DNA of 53,786 nucleotides, taken from Flammeovirga sp. EKP202. Its GTDB lineage: Bacteria > Bacteroidota > Bacteroidia > Cytophagales > Flammeovirgaceae. Positions 27,526-37,060 of the stretch are shown in pieces; the first letter of the stretch is position 1; each line of letters begins with the position of its first letter. The position numbers and the translations under genes were made by a program. Where the stretch lies: NCBI RefSeq assembly GCF_014534745.1, contig NZ_JACVVP010000052.1:1-53786 (forward strand), written 5' to 3'. The notes under the pieces were generated by a model. That model was not told where the DNA came from. It made no database searches and saw nothing but the letters and a program-made list of their open reading frames with translations.

Positions 27526-29211
27526 CTATCCGATATGAGAGATGAATTCCTCTAAGTTATCCTGTCTAGACAAACCTAATTTCTTTCTCAAGCGGTATCT
27601 TGTCGTATGAACCGATTCGGTGGAGATACCCAATAATTTAGCCATTCCTTTACTATCAAAATTGAGTTTGATAAGTGCACATATCTTCTGATCACCTTGT
27701 GTAAGCTTAGGGAACCTTTCGTTGAGTTCTTTATAAAAATTTTCATTCACCTCTACAAAACGTGCCTCAAATTCCTTCCAATTGTTATTAGTATTAAGGT
27801 TGATCTTTTTTGAAAGCTTATTGATCTGATTTGTATCAGGTTCTTTCTTCAATTCGGTCAGCTCTTTTTTAATTTCCGCTAACGTTTCTTCATGCTGAAT
27901 GATCTGAAGCACAGAAGCAGTAAGTTCCTTATTTTTAATTTCGAGTACTTCTTTGATTTTTTGCTCTTCCATTTTCTGTTTTTCAATGAAAAGCTGTTTG
28001 TCTGCCTTGTATTTGTTACGCAAGTTTCTGTAAATGAAGAAGACAAGGAGTACTAAAGCAAAGATGGTAATGTAAAAAATAATGTTACGCAGATAGTTGA
28101 TTTTACTTTCCTGTAGCAATCGTTCTAATTCTTTTTCTTGCAAAACTTTCTTTTGATTCTCTTGTTCCTTTCTGAATTGATCCTTGATCTCAAGAAATTT
28201 TCTATTGCTTACACTTCTACTGCCATATTGTTTTTCATTAAGTTCTTTGGCTTTCTGAAGGAATTGATAGGCTTCTTTCGTTTTGCCTGTTTTAAGTTTC
28301 ACTTTAGATAGTTCCTCATAGATAATAGGGATGAGATCAGAGTGGCTTTTATGTTGTTGCCCCGCTTTTAAGGCACTATCATAATATTTTTCACTCATTT
28401 TAAGCTGCCCCTTTTTTTGATAGATATTACCGATAAAGTAATCATAAATAACAAGGTAACTATGCTGATAAGTAGTAAAATACTTATCTAGGGGTTTCAG
28501 TCGAGCTAATGCTTTATCATATTCACCATCTTCATAAAGTAGATAACCATATTCTGCTTCAATAAAGCTATTGTCGTTTCTATCTTCACTAGCATTGGTA
28601 ATATTTTCTTTAAGAATAACGCAGCTGTCAAGATAGTTTCTTGCCTTTTCAATGTCATCCATTTTTCTAGCAAGGGTAGCTTTCGCATAATAGTTATCGA
28701 CAACGATGTATGGATCTATTGTTTTATTCTCCCTACAGATCGCTATGGCCTTATCAAAATATTGTCCAGAGAGTGAATTTCTTTCATAAAAACTATAAAG
28801 CCATCCCAAGCCATTATAAATATTTATTCGAAGTAAATCGTCTTTAACTTGATTGGCCAATGACAGTGCACTCCAATATCCATCGTAAGCATGACCGAAG
28901 TTTCCGTTGTGTGCATACAGATAAGAAAGGCTAGTGAGTGACTTTACCCATAAAATACTGTCTTTCGACTTGATTGATTCTGAAATGGCATACTGATAAA
29001 GTGAAATGGCACTGTCCGGTTGGAGAAATTTTAACATTTCTGCTTCTCCGTATAACTTTAAGGCAAAATCTTCACTCAATTTTTTCTGAACAATTTCGTT
29101 TTTCTGTCCCTCTTTTTCGGGGGAGTTATTATTCTCGGAAAATTCCCCTGCAAAAAGAGTAAAATTACTAGATAAAAATAGGAGTAAAATATGTAATAAT
29201 TGTCTAGTCAT
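27526..29211 (-). CDS. Membrane-bound TPR regulator with LuxR-type HTH (candidate PUL regulator)
   Basis: 561 residues: signal peptide 1-21, TPR-like helical repeats about 45-335, coiled coil about 340-372, one transmembrane helix 376-395, a second coiled coil 396-460, and a C-terminal LuxR-like helix-turn-helix about 505-555 (KLNFDSKGMAKLLGISTESVHTTRYRLRK is split by its turn). The TPR part faces the periplasm and the HTH the cytoplasm, a one-protein sensor-regulator plan common in Bacteroidota. It sits exactly between the SusCD unit and the catabolic operon and is divergent from the latter, so it is the natural candidate to read an agar-derived oligosaccharide and act at the two shared leaders. 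The ligand and the DNA site are inferred. Confidence 0.8.
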   Translation of the reverse strand: MTRQLLHILLLFLSSNFTLFAGEFSENNNSPEKEGQKNEIVQKKLSEDFALKLYGEAEMLKFLQPDSAISLYQYAISESIKSKDSILWVKSLTSLSYLYAHNGNFGHAYDGYWSALSLANQVKDDLLRINIYNGLGWLYSFYERNSLSGQYFDKAIAICRENKTIDPYIVVDNYYAKATLARKMDDIEKARNYLDSCVILKENITNASEDRNDNSFIEAEYGYLLYEDGEYDKALARLKPLDKYFTTYQHSYLVIYDYFIGNIYQKKGQLKMSEKYYDSALKAGQQHKSHSDLIPIIYEELSKVKLKTGKTKEAYQFLQKAKELNEKQYGSRSVSNRKFLEIKDQFRKEQENQKKVLQEKELERLLQESKINYLRNIIFYITIFALVLLVFFIYRNLRNKYKADKQLFIEKQKMEEQKIKEVLEIKNKELTASVLQIIQHEETLAEIKKELTELKKEPDTNQINKLSKKINLNTNNNWKEFEARFVEVNENFYKELNERFPKLTQGDQKICALIKLNFDSKGMAKLLGISTESVHTTRYRLRKKLGLSRQDNLEEFISHIG

Positions 29212-29275
29212 AATTCATAAAAAGTAATGTTTTTTTTAACACAAAAACATTGATTGTGAGTAATTTATGTATTTC

Positions 29276-29487
29276 TTGTTTAGAAAGTTGTCGAGGTGTT
29301 AATACCTCGTTTTTATGTTGTACAGTTTTGATCTAGTCAAAGATAAGGCAAATAAATTTAAAATTCCCATCTTTGTTAAGGGTTTTGCAGACACTTATAA
29401 TTTTAAGTCAGTTGGGTAGCTGATTTAGTAAGAAATGATTGAAATGAAATGACAAAATTCAACACGAATCTTTAGATCAAATTTAAC
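29276..29487 (+). promoter_or_regulatory. Conserved PUL leader copy 2 (upstream of the catabolic operon)
   Basis: Partner of 20311-20520: the 23-bp block lies at 29318-29340, CATCTTTGTTAAGGGTTT at 29368-29385, GCAGACACTTAT at 29387-29398, with the same 27-bp spacing between blocks. Extra here is a perfect 6-bp hairpin (29292-29297 with 29304-29309) followed by five Ts. A start near 29382 would give a 5' UTR of about 370 nt before the GH2 gene. It lies 64 bp from the start of the divergent regulator gene, so the regulator may control itself. Confidence 0.7.
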
Positions 29488-29754
29488 ATTTAAAGATGGG
29501 AAACAGAATGTGTTATGAAGACAAACTTACTCTAATTTTTTATGCTTAAAAATAAGTTCAACGAATTTGTTTTTGCCGAATAATGCTGAGTAAAAAGTGA
29601 TACAACACATTTCAAAATAACAAAAACAGAAAGCAGGATTTCTTCAATTTTAATCCCAAAAGCTGTTTCAACAAAAAACAATTTGAAAATGAAATGTCAT
29701 GTCAATACAAGCTCTCTTTTTGATGTTGGCAGTGGCATAAAAAGTATAGAACTA

Positions 29755-32337
29755 ATGAAGAACTTTGTATATGGTCTATTGGCTTTAGTCATATTGGGGT
29801 GTCAAAATACTACTCCGGAAGTAGGGAGGGAATCAGATTTTAATTTTGATTGGCAATTTGCACTTTTAGATACTAGTCAATCAACATTGAAGGCAGGTGA
29901 TATCCCTGCTACTTCTTGGGAAGCGGTAAGATTGCCGCACGATTGGGTGATTGGTAATCAGTATGATTCGGCCAATCACGAGTTTGCACCAGCAACAGGA
30001 TATATTTATGGTGGTGGCATAGGATGGTACAAAAAGGAATTTGAATTGCCATTGACTGATGACCAAAATGCATTTATCCTTTTTGACGGTGTGTATAACA
30101 ATTCAGAGGTATATCTTAATGGAAACAAGTTGGGTTTCCATCCTTACGGGTATTCACCTTTTCATTATGATTTAACACCTTACGTTAAGAAAAATGGGAA
30201 AAATGAATTATTGGTAAAAGTAAACCATAGCAACTTTGCGGATAGCAGATGGTACACGGGTGCAGGTATTTACAGAAATGTGGAGTTGATTGTAACGGAC
30301 AAATTGCACGTGCCAGTTTGGGGTACTTTTATTAAGACTAACGTTATTAATAACCAATTAGCTGAAGTAATCATTGAGACAGATATTAATAATGGTTATA
30401 AGGAAGGTAAAGAAATTGATTTAATCCATGAAATCATAGATCAAAAAGGAAAAGTAGTCGCTGAAATTTCAGCAAAAGAAACGATAAAAGCGAACAAAAA
30501 TAGATTAGTAATTCATTCAACTAAACTAAACAATCCAAACTTATGGGATGTGGACGATCCATTCCTATACACGCTTAAAACTAAACTGGTTGACAACGGT
30601 AGAATTATAGACGAACTAACAAACAAATTTGGTGTAAGAAGTATTGCTTTTCAGGCAGACTCCGGTTTTTATTTGAACGGACGTAATAGAAAAATTAAAG
30701 GAGTCTGCCTTCACCATGATGCAGGTTTAGTGGGAACGGCAGTACCCAAAGATGTTTGGAGAAGAAGATTATCGGTATTAAAAGAAGGAGGTTGTAATGC
30801 CATCAGAATAGCGCACAACCCTGCTTCTAACGAGTTTTTGGATTTGTGTGATGAGATGGGATTCTTAGTTCAAGATGAATTCTTTGATGAATGGGATTAT
30901 CCAAAAGACAAGCGTTGGAACCAAAAAGAAAAAACAAGAAATAATGAAACGGAAGGCTATACGAACTATTTCCAGGATTATGCAGAAAGTGATTTGAAAT
31001 CAGTGATTTTATCGCATAGAAATCACCCTTCTGTATTTCAGTGGAGTATAGGTAACGAAATTGAGTGGACGTATCCTCGTATTTCTCAAGCGACAGGATT
31101 CTTCAACAATATGAATTGGAAAGGGAACTATTTCTGGTCAAAACCTCCACATTCAAGAAAAGAAATTCAACAGCAATTAGCAGTCTTACCAAGACAAGAA
31201 CACAATATTGGTTCTACAGCTAGAAAACTAGTACAATGGACGAAAGAGATGGATACATCACGTCCGGTAATTGCCAACTGTATTTTACCTTCGGCTTCAC
31301 ACGAAACCGATTACGGAAAGTCATTGGATATTGTAGGGTATAGCTACAGAAGAGTGTTGTATGATTATGGACACGAAAACTATCCAGACAAAGTGATTAT
31401 GGGTACGGAGAACTTGGCTCAATATCATGAGTGGAAAGCCATCATGGATCGTCCATTTATTGCAGGTACTTTCTTCTGGACGGGTATTAATTATTTAGGA
31501 GAAATCAGAGCACCTTGGCCAAATAAAGGTAATGATGCAGGAATGGTAGATTTCGCAGGTTTTACAAAGCCTTCTTACCATATGATCAAAACGCTTTGGG
31601 ATGAAAGACCACATACTTACATCGCTACACAAAAGCTTTCGAAATCCATTAATAAAATGGATAAGAAAACAGGACAATTGGTAGCTAAAAATCCTGAAAA
31701 ATGGAAAAAAGCACTTTGGGAATGGCATGACGTTAATAATCACTGGAATTATGAAAAAGGCGAAATGATCAGTGTGGAGCTTTATTCTAATGCAGAAGAG
31801 ATTGAATTACAATTAAATGGCAAAAGTTTAGGGACAAGAAAGTTAGAGGAGTTTGAAGACCACATTTATAAGTGGGGTGTGCCATTTGAAGAAGGTAGAT
31901 TGACAGCCATTGGCAAGAAAGACGGAAAAGTATTTACAACGGAATTGATCACTGCAAGTGCACCTGTAGCGGTAAAACTTTCAATAGATCAAAAAGTCCT
32001 AGCAAATAATCAATATGATGTGGCTCATGTAGTAGCACAATTAATCGATAAAAATGGAAACCCGGTCAAACATTTAGAAAAAGTGATTGACTTTGAGATT
32101 CCTTCTTACCTCAGAGCTTTAGGTGTTGACAATGGATCAAATACGAATGTACAACCTCACGTTTCAAGAAAAATTGAAACAGATCAAGGTAGAGCATTAT
32201 TGGTATTACAGTCTACTAAAGAGGAAGGTAAAGTAGAGATTAAAGCTACTGTTGATGGGCTAGACGCAGACAAAGTACTACTAACTATTAGTACAGACAA
32301 GAATGATAATGAACAAATATTAGCAGAGTTAAATTAA
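29755..32337 (+). CDS. GH2 family glycosidase (probable beta-galactosidase), lipoprotein
   Basis: 860 residues from the ATG at 29755, chosen because it starts a lipoprotein signal with lipobox VILGC (C16); an upstream in-frame ATG at 29683 adds 24 residues without signal character. Domains: sugar-binding jelly roll (about 25-190, RLPHDWVIG and SRWYTGAGIYRNV), Ig-like domain, TIM barrel with acid/base E435 (WSIGNEIEW) and nucleophile E552 (IMGTENLAQYHEW), then C-terminal beta domains. In agar pathways GH2 enzymes remove non-reducing galactose from oligosaccharides after GH117 removes AHG. First gene of the catabolic operon, 15 bp before the dehydrogenase. Confidence 0.92.
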   Translation: MKNFVYGLLALVILGCQNTTPEVGRESDFNFDWQFALLDTSQSTLKAGDIPATSWEAVRLPHDWVIGNQYDSANHEFAPATGYIYGGGIGWYKKEFELPLTDDQNAFILFDGVYNNSEVYLNGNKLGFHPYGYSPFHYDLTPYVKKNGKNELLVKVNHSNFADSRWYTGAGIYRNVELIVTDKLHVPVWGTFIKTNVINNQLAEVIIETDINNGYKEGKEIDLIHEIIDQKGKVVAEISAKETIKANKNRLVIHSTKLNNPNLWDVDDPFLYTLKTKLVDNGRIIDELTNKFGVRSIAFQADSGFYLNGRNRKIKGVCLHHDAGLVGTAVPKDVWRRRLSVLKEGGCNAIRIAHNPASNEFLDLCDEMGFLVQDEFFDEWDYPKDKRWNQKEKTRNNETEGYTNYFQDYAESDLKSVILSHRNHPSVFQWSIGNEIEWTYPRISQATGFFNNMNWKGNYFWSKPPHSRKEIQQQLAVLPRQEHNIGSTARKLVQWTKEMDTSRPVIANCILPSASHETDYGKSLDIVGYSYRRVLYDYGHENYPDKVIMGTENLAQYHEWKAIMDRPFIAGTFFWTGINYLGEIRAPWPNKGNDAGMVDFAGFTKPSYHMIKTLWDERPHTYIATQKLSKSINKMDKKTGQLVAKNPEKWKKALWEWHDVNNHWNYEKGEMISVELYSNAEEIELQLNGKSLGTRKLEEFEDHIYKWGVPFEEGRLTAIGKKDGKVFTTELITASAPVAVKLSIDQKVLANNQYDVAHVVAQLIDKNGNPVKHLEKVIDFEIPSYLRALGVDNGSNTNVQPHVSRKIETDQGRALLVLQSTKEEGKVEIKATVDGLDADKVLLTISTDKNDNEQILAELN

Positions 32338-32352
32338 AAAAAATTGAAGGCG

Positions 32353-33375
32353 ATGAAAGCAGCATTTTACGAATCAAAAGGAAAGATCAGTGTTGGTGAA
32401 GGCAAACAAATTGCTCCAGGTAAAGGAGAGGTTAGGCTAGATGTAGCGTATTGTGGAGTATGTGGAACAGATGTACATATTTTCCATGGCGTAATGGACC
32501 AAAGAGTAGCACCTCCTCAAACAGTTGGACATGAGGCTTCCGCTGTTGTTGCAGAAGTTGGTGAAGGCGTTGAAAATGTAAAAGTAGGTGATAAAGTAGC
32601 CGTTAGACCTTTACATTTTGGAGAGGAGCATCCATTTGATAAGGGATTCAAGCATGTGGGTAAAAACTTGAAATTTATTGGTATTGACTCAAGCGGAGCA
32701 TTCCAGAACTCTTGGACTGTACCTTCTTATACCTTACATAAATTACCAGAACAATTGAGCTTAATGCACGGTGCATTTATTGAGCCATTGGCTGTTGCAT
32801 GTCATGATGTGAAGATTGGAAGAGTAGAAAAAGACGAAAATTGCTTAGTAATTGGTGGTGGTCCTATCGGTACATTGATCGCTTATGTTTTAAAAGAAAA
32901 AGGAGCGAACGTATTCATTTCAGAAGTAAATGAAACACGTCTTTCAATGTTGAATGAATTAGGTTTCACAACCATCAATCCTGCAAAAGAAAATCTTTCA
33001 GAAAGAATAGCAGAGTTGACAGGAGAGAAAATGATTGACTGTGCCTTTGAAGTATCAGGTTCTGCACCGGGTGTTCAGACCATGACAGAAGTGGTGAATG
33101 TAAGAGGTAGAATTGTGATGGTAGCCATCCATGGTGGTGAGCAAAAGCAAGTAGATTTATTCAAATTCTTCTGGTCTGAAATTGAACTTTTAGGGGCTAG
33201 ATTATATGAAGAAGATGATTACGAAGAAGCAATTAGAATTGCAGATTCAGGATTTGTGCCTTTCGAAAAATTAATCACAAAAGTAGACTCTCTTGATAAT
33301 ATTCAATCTGTATTTGATGAGATCGACAAGAATCCTGAAGGGATGAAATACCTAATTAAGTGTAACGATAATTAA
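32353..33375 (+). CDS. Medium-chain zinc dehydrogenase, probable 2-keto-3-deoxy-L-galactonate 5-dehydrogenase
   Basis: 340 residues, MDR superfamily. Catalytic zinc ligands C37 (CGVCGTDVH) and H60-E61 (GHEAS) are present, and GGGPIGT marks the NAD-binding Rossmann fold. The four-cysteine lobe that binds the structural zinc is absent: residues 84-125 contain no cysteine. Placed between the GH2 gene and a KduD-like reductase, it best fits oxidation at C5 of 2-keto-3-deoxy-L-galactonate to the 2,5-diketo acid, the step described for some agarolytic bacteria. The start is the ATG at 32353; an upstream TTG (32344) is less likely. The role is inferred from context. Confidence 0.82.
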   Translation: MKAAFYESKGKISVGEGKQIAPGKGEVRLDVAYCGVCGTDVHIFHGVMDQRVAPPQTVGHEASAVVAEVGEGVENVKVGDKVAVRPLHFGEEHPFDKGFKHVGKNLKFIGIDSSGAFQNSWTVPSYTLHKLPEQLSLMHGAFIEPLAVACHDVKIGRVEKDENCLVIGGGPIGTLIAYVLKEKGANVFISEVNETRLSMLNELGFTTINPAKENLSERIAELTGEKMIDCAFEVSGSAPGVQTMTEVVNVRGRIVMVAIHGGEQKQVDLFKFFWSEIELLGARLYEEDDYEEAIRIADSGFVPFEKLITKVDSLDNIQSVFDEIDKNPEGMKYLIKCNDN

Positions 33376-33384
33376 TATCGTTGG

Positions 33385-33451
33385 GCGTGTAGGGGCAGAC
33401 CTATGTTTCTGCCCGAAATAATATTATCAAAAAAAATAAAAAAATAGCAAA
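33385..33451. repeat. Short hairpin repeat between MDR and SDR genes
   Basis: 7-bp stem GGGCAGA (33393-33399) with TCTGCCC (33408-33414), preceded by TGTAGG as in the module C hairpins. Likely a REP-type insertion in the operon. Confidence 0.45.
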
Positions 33452-34222
33452 ATGGGCATTCTTAATAAATTCCAACTAGAAGGTAAAGTAGCATTAGTAA
33501 CAGGATGTAAAAGAGGTATTGGTAAAGCAATGGCAGTTGGTCTTGCTGAAGCAGGAGCTGATATTATTGGCGTTTCTGCATCATTAGAATTAGAAGGAAG
33601 TGAAGTACAGAAAGAAGTAGAGGAGAGAGGAAAAAAATTCAAAGCTTACCAATGCGATTTTTCTGATAGAAAAGCGTTGTATGATTTCATTTTAACAGTA
33701 AAAGCAAATCATCCACAAATCGATATTTTAGTCAATAACGCCGGTACAATTTTAAGAACTCCTGCAGCGGAGCACCCAGACGAAATGTGGGATACGGTAA
33801 TTGAAGTAAACCAAAATGCTCAATTTATCTTGACTAGAGAAATCGGGAAAGAAATGGTAGCAAGAGGTGAAGGTAAAGTGATTTTCACGGCTTCATTATT
33901 GACATTCCAAGGCGGTATTACAGTACCAGGTTATGCAGCAAGTAAAGGAGCTGTAGGTCAGTTAACAATGGCATTTGCCAATGAGTGGGCAAGCAAAGGT
34001 GTGAATGTAAACGCTATTGCTCCAGGATATATCAGTACTGATAATACAGAGGCATTAAGAAATGATCCAGAAAGATCGACTTCTATCTTATCAAGAATTC
34101 CTGCTGCTCGTTGGGGAGATCCTGAAGATTTTGCAGGTCCAGTAGTATTCTTGGCATCAGAAGCAGCAGCTTACATGCATGGTAGTATCATGCTTGTAGA
34201 TGGTGGCTGGATGGGCCGCTAA
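33452..34222 (+). CDS. KduD-like short-chain dehydrogenase, probable 2,5-diketo-3-deoxy-L-galactonate 5-reductase
   Basis: 256-residue classical SDR. TGCKRGIG (17-24) binds the cofactor, NNAG is at 95-98, and the catalytic residues are S148, Y161 and K165 (YAASK). Length and motifs match KduD/2-deoxy-D-gluconate dehydrogenases, which reduce a C5 ketone of 2,5-diketo-3-deoxy acids. Next to the MDR it should reduce the diketo intermediate to 2-keto-3-deoxy-D-gluconate, so that the pair inverts C5 with no net redox cost and feeds the KDG kinase gene of the same run. The function is well supported by context but not proven. Confidence 0.85.
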   Translation: MGILNKFQLEGKVALVTGCKRGIGKAMAVGLAEAGADIIGVSASLELEGSEVQKEVEERGKKFKAYQCDFSDRKALYDFILTVKANHPQIDILVNNAGTILRTPAAEHPDEMWDTVIEVNQNAQFILTREIGKEMVARGEGKVIFTASLLTFQGGITVPGYAASKGAVGQLTMAFANEWASKGVNVNAIAPGYISTDNTEALRNDPERSTSILSRIPAARWGDPEDFAGPVVFLASEAAAYMHGSIMLVDGGWMGR

Positions 34223-34256
34223 TTAAATAGATTGAATGATAAGTGAACACCCTGTT

Positions 34257-34394
34257 TCAAGTGTTAAGCGATAGCGTCACTTGGAACTGAATATTGGCGA
34301 AGTCTCCTGACTTCGAATATAAAAAAATATACCTCGAAGTCGGGAGACTTCGCCAATGGATAATCACAAGTGACGCCTACCGGCTTAACACTTG
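34257..34394. repeat. REP family A inverted pair inside the operon
   Basis: 34257-34316 and 34334-34394 are two copies of the 27100-27165 element in opposite orientation, giving imperfect arms of about 60 bp around an A/T centre (34317-34333). Each arm also contains its own small palindromes (GAAGTCxCCxGACTTC). A transcript through here could fold into a very long hairpin between the SDR and ALDH genes. Confidence 0.7.
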
Positions 34395-34454
34395 CGATAT
34401 AAAAAACCTTCAGTTATCATTCTACATTCAATTAATTTTCCAAAACAAAAAACT

Positions 34455-35918
34455 ATGAGCACTTTAACAGAAACTGGAGTAAAAGAATATAAATTATTTA
34501 TCAATGGTGAGTGGATTGAAGCTTCTTCAGGAGAAACTGAAGACGTGATCAGCCCTATTGATGAAGCAGTGGTAGGTAAGGTACAAATGGGAGATGAGCA
34601 TGAGGCAAATCTTGCATTGGAAGCAGCGGAAAAAGCTCAAAAAGCATGGAAAAAAGTACCTGCAATTGAAAGAGCGAACTTATTGAGAAAGTTTGCGGCA
34701 GAGATTCGTGCCAACAAACCTTACTTGTCGAACTTATTGACAAGAGAGCAAGGAAAATTATTATCAGTGGCAGAAATGGAAGTAGAAGTTACAGCTACTT
34801 TTATTGAATATGCTTGCGACTGGGCTAGACATATTGAAGGTGATATCATCCCTTCGAACAATCCAAAAGAACAAATTTGGATTCAAAAAATCCCTCGTGG
34901 TGTGATTGTAGCGATAACAGCATGGAACTTCCCGCTAGCTTTAGCAGGTAGAAAAATCGGTCCAGCATTAGTAGCGGGAAATGCCATTGTTGTAAAACCT
35001 ACACAAGAAACACCTTTAGCGACTTTAGAACTAGGTTTCTTAGCAGAAAAAGTGGGTATTCCAGCTGGTTTGATCAACATCGTTACGGGTAAAGGTAGAG
35101 TATTGGGTAATGCTTTAGTAGCAAGTCCAATCACTAGAATGGTGACAATGACAGGTTCAACACCTGCAGGTCAACAAATCTTCAAAACGGCATCTGAGCA
35201 TTTAGCACACGTTCAATTGGAATTGGGTGGTAAAGCTCCTGCGATCGTATTTGCAGACGCAGATCTCGATCAAGCAGTGGAAGCATGTTTCCATTCACGT
35301 TTTGATAACTGCGGTCAGGTATGTACATGTAACGAAAGAATGTATGTACATGAGGATATTTATGAAGCATTCATGGAGAAATTCATGGAAAAAGTGAAGA
35401 ACATCAAAGTAGGTAATCCATTGGATGCAGCCTCTACGATGGGACCTAAAGTAAATGCTTCGGAGATCAAAAACATGGAGCATTTAGTAGCGAAGTCTAT
35501 TGAAGAAGGAGCAACAATTGCTCACGGTGGTGGAAAACCTTCAGGAAGTGAGTTTGAAAAAGGATTCTGGTTTGAGCCAACAGTAATCACTGACGTAACA
35601 CAAGATATGACAGTGGTACACGAAGAAGCTTTTGGTCCTATCCTTCCAGTATTGAAATTCAAAGAGTTTGATCAAGTAGTGGAATACGCAAACGATTGTG
35701 AGTTTGGTTTGGCTGCGATGGTCTTCACTCAAGACATCAAAACAATCATGCAATTGAACGAAGACTTAGAATTTGGTGAAATCTATGTAAACAGAGGTCA
35801 TGGTGAGCAGCACCAAGGTTTCCATAATGGTTACAAACTAAGTGGTACTGGTGGAGAAGATGGAAAGTATGGCTTCGAGCAATACATGGAGAAGAAGACT
35901 TTCTATGTAAAATATTAA
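34455..35918 (+). CDS. Aldehyde dehydrogenase, probable 3,6-anhydro-L-galactose dehydrogenase
   Basis: 487 residues, ALDH superfamily. ITAWNFPLALAGRKIGPAL, MTGSTPAGQ, general base E256 (LELGGKAP) and catalytic C290 (NCGQVC) are all in place. In this cluster it should oxidise AHG to 3,6-anhydro-L-galactonate, the committed first step, directly followed by the cycloisomerase gene (15-bp gap). The start is the ATG at 34455; a TTG at 34392 would translate part of the REP element and is rejected. Related enzymes (lactaldehyde, succinate-semialdehyde dehydrogenases) share the motifs, so specificity rests on context. Confidence 0.88.
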   Translation: MSTLTETGVKEYKLFINGEWIEASSGETEDVISPIDEAVVGKVQMGDEHEANLALEAAEKAQKAWKKVPAIERANLLRKFAAEIRANKPYLSNLLTREQGKLLSVAEMEVEVTATFIEYACDWARHIEGDIIPSNNPKEQIWIQKIPRGVIVAITAWNFPLALAGRKIGPALVAGNAIVVKPTQETPLATLELGFLAEKVGIPAGLINIVTGKGRVLGNALVASPITRMVTMTGSTPAGQQIFKTASEHLAHVQLELGGKAPAIVFADADLDQAVEACFHSRFDNCGQVCTCNERMYVHEDIYEAFMEKFMEKVKNIKVGNPLDAASTMGPKVNASEIKNMEHLVAKSIEEGATIAHGGGKPSGSEFEKGFWFEPTVITDVTQDMTVVHEEAFGPILPVLKFKEFDQVVEYANDCEFGLAAMVFTQDIKTIMQLNEDLEFGEIYVNRGHGEQHQGFHNGYKLSGTGGEDGKYGFEQYMEKKTFYVKY

Positions 35919-35933
35919 GAGGAGACAACGGAC

Positions 35934-37046
35934 ATGGAGACTACAATAATTAGTGTTAAAAACAGGCTATTTGAAGTACCTCTACCTGAGGTACTTTCAG
36001 ATGCCAAACATGGAGATCATACCCACTTTGAATTAGTGACTTCTACCATTACACTTGAAAATGGTATGGAAGGTACAGGGTATACTTATACAGGTGGTAA
36101 AGGTGGTAGAGCCATCAAAGCCATGTTGGATTATGATTTAGGTCCTGCTTTAGTGGGAAAAGATGCAACTCAGATTGATGAAATCTATGATTTTATGGAG
36201 TGGCACATTCACTATGTAGGAAGAGGTGGTATTGCGTCATTCGCTATTTCGGCCATTGATATTGCACTTTGGGATATCAAAGGAAAGTCATCAAACCAAC
36301 CACTTTGGAAAATGGCTGGCGGTGCTAACAATACATGTAAAGCCTATTGTGGAGGGATCGACTTGATGTTCCCAATTGAAAAACTTTTGAAAAATATGCA
36401 GTCGTATATGGACAAAGGTTTCAGTGCAGTGAAGATCAAGATTGGTAGAGAAAACCTTGATGAAGATATAGAAAGAATCAAAGCGGTAAGAGAATACATT
36501 GGTGATGATATCACTTTTATGGTGGATGCCAACTATTCAATGTCGATTGAAAAAGCCATTGAATGTGCGGAAAGATTCAAACCTTATAATATCACATGGT
36601 TTGAAGAGCCTATTATTCCTGACAACTACAAAGGATACGCAGAAATTACCGAAAAAACAGGAGTGCCATTAGCAATGGGTGAAAACCTACATACTATTCA
36701 TGAATTTGAATACGCAATGGAGCAATCAAAACTTTCTTTCGTTCAGCCTGATGCTTCCAACTGTGGTGGTGTTACTGGATGGTTGAGAGCGGCAAAATTA
36801 GCCAAAGAAAACAACATTCCAGTATGTTCTCACGGTATGCAAGAGCTACACGTAAGTCTTGTTTCTTCTCAAGAAAATTCAGGATGGTTGGAAGTGCATA
36901 GCTTCCCGATTGATGAATACACTACACGCCCATTGGTGGTAGAAAACTTCAGAGCTGTAGCATCTGATGAGCCGGGTACGGGAGTGACTTTCGACTGGGA
37001 AAAACTCGCTTCTTTTGAGGCAGGAACTGTTACTGAACAGGTATAA
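35934..37046 (+). CDS. Enolase-superfamily enzyme, probable 3,6-anhydro-L-galactonate cycloisomerase
   Basis: 370 residues of the mandelate racemase/muconate lactonizing group. Visible catalytic parts: KIK at 167-169, metal ligands D198 (VDANYS), E224 (FEEP) and E250 (GEN), plus D273 (QPDASNCGG) and H300 (CSHGMQEL) as the His-Asp pair. Known AHGA cycloisomerases belong here and open the anhydro ring to give 2-keto-3-deoxy-L-galactonate. The place right after the aldehyde dehydrogenase and the presence of KDG kinase/KDPG aldolase in the same run make this assignment strong. Complete and of normal length. Overlapping hairpins follow. Confidence 0.9.
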   Translation: METTIISVKNRLFEVPLPEVLSDAKHGDHTHFELVTSTITLENGMEGTGYTYTGGKGGRAIKAMLDYDLGPALVGKDATQIDEIYDFMEWHIHYVGRGGIASFAISAIDIALWDIKGKSSNQPLWKMAGGANNTCKAYCGGIDLMFPIEKLLKNMQSYMDKGFSAVKIKIGRENLDEDIERIKAVREYIGDDITFMVDANYSMSIEKAIECAERFKPYNITWFEEPIIPDNYKGYAEITEKTGVPLAMGENLHTIHEFEYAMEQSKLSFVQPDASNCGGVTGWLRAAKLAKENNIPVCSHGMQELHVSLVSSQENSGWLEVHSFPIDEYTTRPLVVENFRAVASDEPGTGVTFDWEKLASFEAGTVTEQV

Positions 37047-37060
37047 TATATTTGAAATGC

